Assembly (NCBI GenBank): GCA_020425485.1
Contig: JAGQRL010000173.1
Coordinates: forward strand, 1-8,653
DNA length: 8,653 nt
Direction of reading: 5' to 3'
Source of the DNA: Rhodospirillaceae bacterium
Lineage (GTDB): Bacteria > Pseudomonadota > Alphaproteobacteria > DSM-16000 > Inquilinaceae
Under the pieces are notes generated by a model. It was not told where the DNA came from. It was given only the letters and a program-made list of their open reading frames with translations, and made no database searches. Positions 1-6,283 of this stretch are shown here, one piece after another (positions within the stretch are counted from its first letter, which is position 1; the number at the start of each line of letters is the position of its first letter). A program made the translations under genes and the position numbers.

Positions 1-796
1 CGTCGGCAAGAGCACCTTCATCGAAAGCTTCGGCAAGTACCTCACCGGCCAGGGCCACAAGGTGGCGGTGCTGGCCGTCGACCCCTCGTCCACCCGCACC
101 GGCGGGTCGATCCTCGGCGACAAGACGCGCATGGCCGAGCTGTCGGTGGACCCCAACGCCTTCATCCGCCCCTCGCCCTCCTCCGGCACGCTGGGCGGCG
201 TTACCCGCATGACGCGCGAAAGCATGGTGGTGCTGGAAGCCGCCGGCTACGACGTGGTGCTGGTGGAAACCGTCGGCGCCGGCCAGTCGGAAACCGCGGT
301 GGCGGAGATGTGCGACTTCTTCCTGGTGCTGATGCTGCCGGGAGCGGGTGACGAGTTGCAGGGCATCAAGAAGGGTGTGCTGGAAATCGCCGACATGATC
401 GCCGTCAACAAGTCCGACGGCGACAACGCGCTGCGCGCCCGCCGGGCGGCGGCGGAATACCGCCGGGCGCTGCACATCATGACCCCCATCAGCCCCAACT
501 GGCGGCCGCCGGTGGTGCTGATCAGCGGCCTCACCGGCATGGGGCTGGACGAGCTGTGGGGCGAGATCGAGAACCACAAGAAGGTCCTGACGGAGACGGG
601 CGAGCGCAAGGAAAAGCGGCGCAAGCAGCAGCTCCGCTGGATGTGGCAGCTCGTGCGCGACCGCCTGCTGGACGCGCTGCACGAAAGCGAAGACGTGGAT
701 TCGATCCTCGGCCAGACAGAGCGCGAGGTCGGCGCCGGGCGCATCACCGCCTCGCTGGCCGCCGACCGGCTGCTGCACGCCTTCGGGGTGAAGTAG
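1..796 (+). CDS. meaB: MeaB, methylmalonyl-CoA mutase-associated GTPase (5' truncated)
   Basis: P-loop GTPase of the MeaB/ArgK family. In this family the protein binds methylmalonyl-CoA mutase, gates delivery of adenosylcobalamin and protects the mutase from inactivation, in the cytoplasm. The reading frame is open from the window edge (codons begin at base 2; base 1 ends a preceding codon) to TAG at 794-796, giving 264 residues. The fragment opens inside the Walker A loop (VGKSTF). It continues with DPSSTRTGGSILGDKTRM (fragment residues 27-44), the switch II/Walker B region VETVGAGQSE, the guanine-specificity motif VNKSD and the SGLTGMGLDELW segment. A basic helical C-terminus rich in K, R and Q follows, which in MeaB forms the dimerisation arm. 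Full MeaB proteins are about 320-330 residues, so roughly 60-65 N-terminal residues lie outside. A GTG at 62 is internal and is not the start. The gene ends 25 bases from a convergent gene, with no obvious terminator in the gap. Family assignment is firm. Confidence 0.96.
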   Translation, partial: VGKSTFIESFGKYLTGQGHKVAVLAVDPSSTRTGGSILGDKTRMAELSVDPNAFIRPSPSSGTLGGVTRMTRESMVVLEAAGYDVVLVETVGAGQSETAVAEMCDFFLVLMLPGAGDELQGIKKGVLEIADMIAVNKSDGDNALRARRAAAEYRRALHIMTPISPNWRPPVVLISGLTGMGLDELWGEIENHKKVLTETGERKEKRRKQQLRWMWQLVRDRLLDALHESEDVDSILGQTEREVGAGRITASLAADRLLHAFGVK

Positions 797-821
797 GCCG
801 CGGTTCTCCGCCCCGGCGCGC

Positions 822-1682
822 TCAAGCCTCCCGCACCGTTACCAGCACGATTTCCGGCGGCACACCGAAGCGGATCGGCACCCCCGTCATCCCCAGGCCG
901 CCGGACACGATCAGGTGGCGGCCGCCTTCCACGATATGCCCGTAGGCGAAGCGCTCCCCATAGCGCGAGGGCACCACGAGCGGGCCGTAGAAGGGAATGC
1001 GCACCTGGCCGCCATGGGTGTGGCCGGCGAGCGTGAGGGCGACGCGCGGCGGCACGCGGGGAAAGATGTCCGGCTCGTGCACCAGCAGCACCGCCGGGTC
1101 GTCGTCGCGCAGTTGCGCCAGGGTGGCGGGCAGATCATCGACTCCGCGCTGGCTGCCGAACGCCCACTGGTCGCCGAGCCCGGCCAGCCACAGGCGGTGG
1201 CCGTGTGCTTCCAGCTTCACCGCGCCGTTCTCCAGCAGGCCGATGCCGGCCGCCCGCAGGCCGGCGCGCACGGCATCGGGACCCGACCACCAGTCGTGGT
1301 TGCCCAGCACGGCGTGGACGCCGAGCGGTGCGGACAGCCCGGCAAGGGCGGCGGCCCAGGCATCCACCGGCACGTCCTGCGCCCCGAAGCGGGTAATGCC
1401 GCGGGCAAAATCGCCCAGCAGCACCACAAGATCGGCCCCCAGGCGGTTGGTTGCGGCGACGATTTCCGCCACCCCGGCCGCGGTCATGTAGGGCTCGCAG
1501 ATGTGCAGATCGGCCAGGGCGGCGATAGTGAGCGGCGGGCCGGACCAGCCAGCCAGCGGCAGGTCGTAGGGCGTCACCTCCAGCCGCAGAAAGGGTTCCA
1601 CCGCGAGCGCATAGCCGCCGAGGGCGAGCGGGGTCGCCACAGTGGCGCCGACAAGAAAGCTGCGGCGGGTGATCAGCGCCAT
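822..1682 (-). CDS. Tat-exported metallophosphoesterase, YkuE/YaeI-like
   Basis: Calcineurin-like metallophosphoesterase of 286 residues. All the expected metal-ligand motifs are visible in order: D58-L-H60, G90-D91, G127-N-H-D130, H202 in VHEPD, and G220-H-T-H223-GGQ. The N-terminus MALITRRSFLVGA has a twin-arginine motif (R6-R7) followed by a hydrophobic stretch to about residue 28. This predicts Tat export of a folded, metal-loaded enzyme to the periplasm or outer face of the membrane. Bacillus YkuE is a known Tat-dependent phosphoesterase of this family, and E. coli YaeI is another member. The real substrate is not evident; phospholipid-linked or nucleotide phosphoesters are possible. The ATG is the only start in frame before an upstream TGA at 1719-1721. 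An AGGA lies 7 bases before it; a better AGGAGG sits too far upstream to serve. It points the same way as the propeller gene but is 181 bases away behind a stem-loop, so co-transcription is doubtful. Confidence 0.93.
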   Translation of the reverse strand: MALITRRSFLVGATVATPLALGGYALAVEPFLRLEVTPYDLPLAGWSGPPLTIAALADLHICEPYMTAAGVAEIVAATNRLGADLVVLLGDFARGITRFGAQDVPVDAWAAALAGLSAPLGVHAVLGNHDWWSGPDAVRAGLRAAGIGLLENGAVKLEAHGHRLWLAGLGDQWAFGSQRGVDDLPATLAQLRDDDPAVLLVHEPDIFPRVPPRVALTLAGHTHGGQVRIPFYGPLVVPSRYGERFAYGHIVEGGRHLIVSGGLGMTGVPIRFGVPPEIVLVTVREA

Positions 1683-1803
1683 GGCGTAGTCCTGGGCGGG
1701 TGAAAGGTTCCCCTCCTCTCACCTCCCAGAATGGCCGCAGCGTGGCTGCACCGTGGCGCGTGGACCGCAGGCGGCCGCGAGCGTTTTTCGGTTCAGTCTG
1801 CGC

Positions 1804-1840
1804 CGGCAGTTGGCCCGGGGGCTTCCCGGCCCAACTGCCG
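1804..1840. terminator. Strong stem-loop without a T-run, 3' of the propeller gene
   Basis: CGGCAGTTGG (1804-1813) is the exact reverse complement of CCAACTGCCG (1831-1840). After one C-C mismatch, CCGGG (1815-1819) pairs with CCCGG (1825-1829), closing a 5-base loop GGCTT. The whole is a 15-bp stem with one mismatch. It begins 23 bases after the stop codon of the minus-strand propeller gene, a typical place for a transcript end. Neither strand has a T-run immediately after the stem, so it is not a canonical intrinsic terminator. It may act with Rho or protect the mRNA 3' end. The pairing is seen directly; the role is inferred. Confidence 0.5.
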
Positions 1841-1863
1841 ATTCGGCCAAAGGCGAAAAGGCT

Positions 1864-4401
1864 CTACCGGAACCCCTCCGCCAGCCGGGCGATCCAGCCT
1901 TCCGTGCCGCGGAAGCTGGAAAGCTCTCCGGCCACCCACAGGGCGCCGTCCGGCCCGGTTTCCAGGTCGGCCAGGATTTCCTCTTCCAACCCGATGCCCA
2001 CGGTGCGCTCGGCCAGCACCTCGCCGCTGGCGGGGTCGAGCACGCCCAGCCAGCCCATGGGGTCGTCACCAAGGCTGCGGCGCACGGCACCTGCGGCCAC
2101 CAGGTGGCCGTCGACGACGCTGAGGGCGGAGATCTGCGGGCGGCCGTCGCGTTCCAGGCAGTGGGTGGCGGCGATGGAGCGGTCCGCGGCCAGGGTGGCC
2201 ACCCAGGCGATGCGCGGAAACCCATCGTTGCCGCACAGGCCGCCGGCCCCCGCCAGGTAGATCGTGCCGTCCTCCCCGGCGGCCACCGCCGTCACGTCGG
2301 CACCGGCGAACAGGTTTGGTGCCGATTGCCAGACCGCAGCACCGGCCGCATCCAGCACGCCCAGATAGCCCGCCGCATGGCCCAGGCAGCCGGCCGGCCC
2401 GCGCGCCGATCCGCTGACCGCCAGCCCGCCATCGGGCAGCGCTGCCACGTCCGACAGCAGGATGGTGTCGCCATAGCTGTCGTCCCCCGGCAGATGGGTG
2501 CGCCACACCACCTCGCCCAGGGAATCGATGGCCGCCACCACGCCCTGGCCGTAGGTGAGGCCGCTATCCTCCGGCGGCGACTCGTCGGGCGTGCCGGCCA
2601 CCACCGCCAGCTCGCCCAGCCGCGTGGCCGCCACCAGCCCCTCATCGCCGCACAGGCCACCGCTGGCGGGCACCCCTTCCACCTCGATGGCCTGCTGCAC
2701 CGTACCCTCGGCATCGAGCAGCCAGGCATGGCCGGTGCGAACACGGTGGATGCGGCCGTCGACCACGTAGGAGCGGTCCATCCGGCCAACCGCCAGCACG
2801 GCCCCGCCGGGCAGCCCCACCACCTCCTGCACGGCCGGGCGCTGGTCATCCTCGCCCTCGATCCGGGTCGACCACAGCTCCGACCCATCGGCCGCATAGT
2901 GCCGCACCCAGTGGAAGCCCCGGCCGCCGGAACCGGGTCCGCCCAGGGTGCCCGCCGCCAGCAGCGTGCCGTCATCGGCGATGTCGATGCCCGCGACTTC
3001 CGCCCGCTGGTCCCTGAGCGACCGGTCGAACGGGTTCTCAGCGGCGCCCATCAGGTTGGCGAGCTGCGGCAGCCGCAGGTCCCAGGCACAGGCATCCGGC
3101 GGGCACGGCCTGCCGACGTCCGCGACCGCGCTCATCTCCACCAGCGCCGACGCCGAAATTTCCGGATCGTAGGTATCCGTCAGCGGATCCGGCAGGGCCA
3201 GGATGGCCACAGAACCGCTCGCCAGGCCGACCGCGGCGAGGGCGCCGCGCTCCGCCCCACCGGCGATGGCCGCGGAGGTCGGGGTCTCCGTCCAGCTCAT
3301 GACGAGGTGTCCCCGCACATCGACGGCAGAAGCGGTGCCAATGGATCCGACCCAAAGGCCGGGTGCCGCACCATGGTCGTGCGAAATGCCCAGCGCCAAC
3401 ACCGACTCGCCGTCCGGCACCGCGCTCAGCATTTCTGTCCAGCCCCTGTCGTCGCTGAAGATGATGTCCCCCTGGATGGCGCCCTGCGGGTCTAGCCACC
3501 CCAGGGCCGAAGGAGAGGTGCCAGCCGCCGCCTGGCCGCTGAAGAACAGGGCCACGCTGTCATCGGCCAAGGCCGTGAAGACCATGCTCGGTGCATCGGC
3601 GGGGGCGTCGGCATCGATCGGCACGCCGTTGCGCCAGGAGAACGGCTGGCCCGGGTTCGCATGCAGCGTGATGAAATGGTCGACGCGGGTTTCGCCTGTG
3701 GCGTCCTCGGCCAGGACCACCATCAACCGCCCGTCGGAGCCGATGTCAGCGCTGGTGAGGCGGCCGGCGATCCCGTCGGCAAAGCTGACATCCAGGACGA
3801 TGTCCTCCCCCGGCACCATGGCCAGCAGCCAGGACGCATGGTGCCCCTGGGAATGGGACCCGCCGACCGCAACCAGACCGTCCGGCCCGCTGGCGATGCC
3901 TTCCAGCCCGTCGTTCACACGGCCATCCACCTGGTGGCCGCGGACGTTGTAGTCGGTCAGTCGGCCGTCCGGCAGAACGGCGAGCAGGAAGCCGAAGCGG
4001 TTTCGGTCCGGCGCCGGCGTCGTGGCTTCGCCGACGAACCAGATCGCGCCGTCCGAGTGCACCACCGCATCGCGCACGGCGAACCGCTCCAGTGCCGGAA
4101 GGCCGAGCTGGGTGGCCACCTGCCCCATCCGTTCGTCGAACAGGCGCGTCCACATCACCGAGCCGTCGGGGCGCAGCCGCGCCATCCAGGCGGCCGTTTC
4201 CTCGCCGTCGCGCACCACATTGCCCACCACGATGGCGCCGTCCGGCAGCTCCTCCATGTCCTCCACCGTCAGGCTGGCGCCGTCCACATGCAGCGTGGTG
4301 GCGATGCCGATGGCCTCCGCGCGCGCAGGCGGTGCGCCGAATGCGACAGGGAGGGCCAAGGGCAGGGCAAGGGCGAGGAGCCCGAATATGCGGAGCGTCA
4401 T
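1864..4401 (-). CDS. Large exported beta-propeller-like repeat protein, function unknown
   Basis: A predicted secreted protein of 845 residues that I cannot assign to a named family. A Sec signal peptide covers about residues 1-30: a short basic start (TLR), a hydrophobic L/A core, then PARAEA as likely cleavage site. The mature protein is made of degenerate repeats of roughly 50-80 residues. Each has a strand pattern like PDGAIVVG, a WLxRLxPDGS-type turn and a W or R strand, for example AAWMARLRPDGSVMWTR near the N-terminus and GWIARLAEGF at the very end. Such spacing resembles propellers of the PQQ, SBBP or delta-60 kind. There are no cysteines before residue 433. Six follow, beginning with C433 and C438 (CPPDAC) between two halves of about 400 residues, and two copies of GGLCG. 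This suggests two propellers, with disulfides in the second. No catalytic motif is visible. A longer TTG start at 4419 is rejected because AGGGAGGA sits 5 bases before the ATG at 4399-4401. Confidence 0.82.
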   Translation of the reverse strand: MTLRIFGLLALALPLALPVAFGAPPARAEAIGIATTLHVDGASLTVEDMEELPDGAIVVGNVVRDGEETAAWMARLRPDGSVMWTRLFDERMGQVATQLGLPALERFAVRDAVVHSDGAIWFVGEATTPAPDRNRFGFLLAVLPDGRLTDYNVRGHQVDGRVNDGLEGIASGPDGLVAVGGSHSQGHHASWLLAMVPGEDIVLDVSFADGIAGRLTSADIGSDGRLMVVLAEDATGETRVDHFITLHANPGQPFSWRNGVPIDADAPADAPSMVFTALADDSVALFFSGQAAAGTSPSALGWLDPQGAIQGDIIFSDDRGWTEMLSAVPDGESVLALGISHDHGAAPGLWVGSIGTASAVDVRGHLVMSWTETPTSAAIAGGAERGALAAVGLASGSVAILALPDPLTDTYDPEISASALVEMSAVADVGRPCPPDACAWDLRLPQLANLMGAAENPFDRSLRDQRAEVAGIDIADDGTLLAAGTLGGPGSGGRGFHWVRHYAADGSELWSTRIEGEDDQRPAVQEVVGLPGGAVLAVGRMDRSYVVDGRIHRVRTGHAWLLDAEGTVQQAIEVEGVPASGGLCGDEGLVAATRLGELAVVAGTPDESPPEDSGLTYGQGVVAAIDSLGEVVWRTHLPGDDSYGDTILLSDVAALPDGGLAVSGSARGPAGCLGHAAGYLGVLDAAGAAVWQSAPNLFAGADVTAVAAGEDGTIYLAGAGGLCGNDGFPRIAWVATLAADRSIAATHCLERDGRPQISALSVVDGHLVAAGAVRRSLGDDPMGWLGVLDPASGEVLAERTVGIGLEEEILADLETGPDGALWVAGELSSFRGTEGWIARLAEGFR

Positions 4402-4406
4402 GTGCG

Positions 4407-4414
4407 TCCTCCCT
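4407..4414 (-). promoter_or_regulatory. Ribosome binding site deciding the propeller gene start
   Basis: On the minus strand AGGGAGGA lies 5 bases before the ATG at 4401. It overlaps the codons that a TTG start at 4419 would translate. This places the true start at 4401 and puts the signal peptide at the very N-terminus, as expected for an exported protein. Confidence 0.75.
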
Positions 4415-4461
4415 GGCAATGTTCTTCGGGGCTGGGCAGGTGCGATGGGCGGCCGCCGGCC

Positions 4462-4524
4462 AATAGATCCGGCCCGATCAGGCTAACATGACAGTCCCAA
4501 GCTGATTAGGGGCCGGACTCAATT
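4462..4524. repeat. Long interrupted inverted repeat between divergent genes
   Basis: This lies in the 218-base gap between the minus-strand propeller gene and the plus-strand MFS gene. TCCGGCCC (4468-4475) is the exact reverse complement of GGGCCGGA (4510-4517). Inside it ATCAG (4477-4481) pairs with CTGAT (4502-4506). Outside it AAT (4462-4464) matches ATT (4522-4524). The 20 bases between the inner arms (4482-4501) form a loop or spacer. The dyad centre is near 4492. The position suits a two-sided operator or a hairpin insulating two divergent transcripts. I found no persuasive -35/-10 pair on either strand in this gap, and no open frame worth calling. The symmetry is seen; the regulatory role is inferred. 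Confidence 0.55.
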
Positions 4525-4619
4525 ACCTGCACGACACTGCCATTGCCCACGGCGGCCGCTTGTGGTGGCCTGATCGCTGGCGTCCGGTCCCTGCACTTGG
4601 CGGCGCCGCGGGACCCGAC

Positions 4620-5834
4620 ATGCTGATCAAGCCGACGCTTCTGCCGATCCTTGCCTCCGCCGGCCTGCTGCTGGGGGCCAACGGCTACCTGCTCACGCTG
4701 ATCCCGCTGCGTGCCCAGTCCGAAGGTTTTGGGGAAACCGTGGTCGGCCTGATGGGCTCGGCCTACTTCGTCGGCTTCATCATCGCGTCCATCGGCACCC
4801 CGGCGCTGATCCGCCGCTCCGGCCACATCCGCGTGTTCGGCTCCTATGCCGCCATGGCGGCCATCGCCACGCTGGTGCTGGTGCTGCTGACCGATCCCGT
4901 CGTCTGGCTGGTCGGCCGGCTGTTCAACGGCATGGCCTTCGCCGGGGCGGCCATGGTGCTGGAAAGCTGGCTGAACGGGCTGGCCGGCGCCAACGACCGG
5001 GCGCGGCTGCTCAGTGTCTATCGCCTGGTGGACCTGTGCATGGTCACCGGCCTGCAATTCCTGGTGCCGGCACTGGGGCCGGAGAGCTTCGCGGTGTTCG
5101 CCGTCGCCGCCATGCTGTTCTGCTTCGCCTTGCTGCCGGTGTCGCTGTCCACCCTGTCGAGTCCCGCCCCGCCCGGTTCGCCGTCGCTCCGGCTCGGCAT
5201 GGTCTACCGGCTGTCGCCGGTGGCCTGCGTCGGCGTCGTCACCATCGGCCTCACCAACGGCGCGTTTCGCACCGTGGGTCCGGTGTTCGCCCAATCCATC
5301 GGGCTGGGGGTGGAGGAGATCGCCCTGTTCATGAGCCTGGGCATCGCCGGCGGTGCGGTGGCGCAGTACCCCATCGGCTGGCTGTCGGACCGCATTGGCC
5401 GCCGCGTGGTGCTGATCGGCGCCACCGCCGGTGCCGCCGGGGCCAGCCTGCTGCTGGCCTCCAGCTCGGCCGGTACGGTGTTTGCCGCCATCGCCCTGTT
5501 CGGCGGCTTTTCCCTGCCGCTCTATTCGCTGTCGGTGGCCCACGCCAACGACATCGCCGAGCCCAGCCAGTTCCTGGAGGTGGCCGGCGGCCTGGCGCTG
5601 TTTTACGCGCTGGGGGCGACCCTGGGGCCGCTGGCGGTGGCGACGCTGATCGAACACCTCGGGGCGCCCAGCTTCTTCGTCTACACCGCCATCCTGCACA
5701 CCTGTTTCATCGCCTTCGTGGTCTACCGCATGCGCCAGCGGGCGGAGGTGCCGCGGCCCAAGCGGCGGCGCTTCATCGGCCTGCTGCGCACCTCCACCCA
5801 GCTCTACCGCCGCGCGCCGGATGAGGAGCCGTGA
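4620..5834 (+). CDS. MFS transporter, YcaD-like
   Basis: A major facilitator superfamily carrier of 404 residues with about 12 hydrophobic segments in two halves, in the inner membrane. The N-terminal half has the motif-A-like loop GTPALIRRSGHIRVFGS (residues 59-75), then R100 and the signature ESWLN (115-119) followed by RARLLSVYRLVD. The C-terminal half has the classic GWLSDRIGRR loop starting at residue 253. The ESxLN plus R-x-RLL pattern and the absence of a charged central domain resemble E. coli YcaD and its alphaproteobacterial relatives. The substrate of that group is not established. A longer reading from TTG at 4560 would add 20 polar, non-conserved-looking residues. I prefer the ATG at 4620, which starts just before the first membrane segment and has a weak GGGA 6 bases upstream. 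The tail after residue 375 is basic (RPKRRR) and probably cytoplasmic. The next gene starts 72 bases downstream on the same strand. Confidence 0.92.
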   Translation: MLIKPTLLPILASAGLLLGANGYLLTLIPLRAQSEGFGETVVGLMGSAYFVGFIIASIGTPALIRRSGHIRVFGSYAAMAAIATLVLVLLTDPVVWLVGRLFNGMAFAGAAMVLESWLNGLAGANDRARLLSVYRLVDLCMVTGLQFLVPALGPESFAVFAVAAMLFCFALLPVSLSTLSSPAPPGSPSLRLGMVYRLSPVACVGVVTIGLTNGAFRTVGPVFAQSIGLGVEEIALFMSLGIAGGAVAQYPIGWLSDRIGRRVVLIGATAGAAGASLLLASSSAGTVFAAIALFGGFSLPLYSLSVAHANDIAEPSQFLEVAGGLALFYALGATLGPLAVATLIEHLGAPSFFVYTAILHTCFIAFVVYRMRQRAEVPRPKRRRFIGLLRTSTQLYRRAPDEEP

Positions 5835-5906
5835 GATGGGCCGTCACGGCGGCGCGCATGCAAATTGTCCTTGCCAGGAACGGTACAACGTCCGTGTGAT
5901 GGGTCC

Positions 5907-6257
5907 ATGGACCCGCTGACCCGATTGCGCCAGCGTCGGCGCCGCCAGTTCCTCAATCACATGATCGCGTATTTCGCGGTCATGGTGGTGCTGGTGCCCC
6001 TGAACCGCTTCCTCTACCCCGATGCGCCGATCTTCGTGTTCGTCATGGTCGCCTGGGGGGCGCCCCTCGCCGTGCATGCCGCCTGGGCGATGGAGCTGTT
6101 CGGGCCGATCCGCCTGCCGCCCGAGGCGGCACCGCATCACACCACGCCGCACCGGGCCGCCGCCCGCGCCGCGTCGGGTGGCGCGTCGGGCGCCGGAACG
6201 GCCGATGCCGCCGATCTGCGGCAAAACGCACCCGCCGACGAGGGCGACGATCATTAA
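5907..6257 (+). CDS. Small 2TM-domain membrane protein
   Basis: A protein of 116 residues. A basic N-terminus (RLRQRRRRQF, residues 6-15) precedes two membrane helices at about 19-36 and 42-62. The sequence fits the 2TM domain pattern: F15-x-x-H18 and Y22 before helix 1, N33 at its end, then AWGAPLAVHA (49-58) in helix 2 with the conserved W, G and H. This domain occurs alone or fused to signalling proteins, and its function is not settled. After FGP (65-67) the tail of about 48 residues is rich in A, H and G and turns acidic at the end (EGDDH). It is likely disordered and cytoplasmic. I prefer the ATG at 5907 because it starts right before the conserved domain; a TTG at 5865 in the same frame would add 14 residues. 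No strong ribosome site is visible. The stop is 26 bases before the pentapeptide-repeat gene, so the two are probably co-transcribed. Confidence 0.8.
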   Translation: MDPLTRLRQRRRRQFLNHMIAYFAVMVVLVPLNRFLYPDAPIFVFVMVAWGAPLAVHAAWAMELFGPIRLPPEAAPHHTTPHRAAARAASGGASGAGTADAADLRQNAPADEGDDH

Positions 6258-6283
6258 CCGTTTATGAAGGGCTGGTGCCGATC

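Noticed and set aside
915..1703. A 262-codon plus-strand frame opposite the phosphoesterase.
   Set aside because: It overlaps a complete metallophosphoesterase with all metal motifs and has no recognisable features of its own.
1753..3495. A 580-codon open frame on the plus strand opposite the propeller gene.
   Set aside because: It is antisense to a gene with a signal peptide, a good ribosome site and a coherent repeat pattern. Its translation is R/H/G/A-rich with no recognisable domain, as expected for a shadow in GC-rich DNA.
4506..5699. A 397-codon minus-strand frame opposite the MFS gene, rich in Q, H and G.
   Set aside because: The plus-strand frame has 12 membrane segments and MFS motifs. 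The Q/H/G-rich product is the usual antisense shadow of a hydrophobic protein gene.
5871..5900. A possible promoter, TTGCCA with an 18-base spacer to TGTGAT, before the 2TM gene.
   Set aside because: The -10 match is poor and the start codon would lie only 6 bases downstream, implying a leaderless message for which there is no other support.
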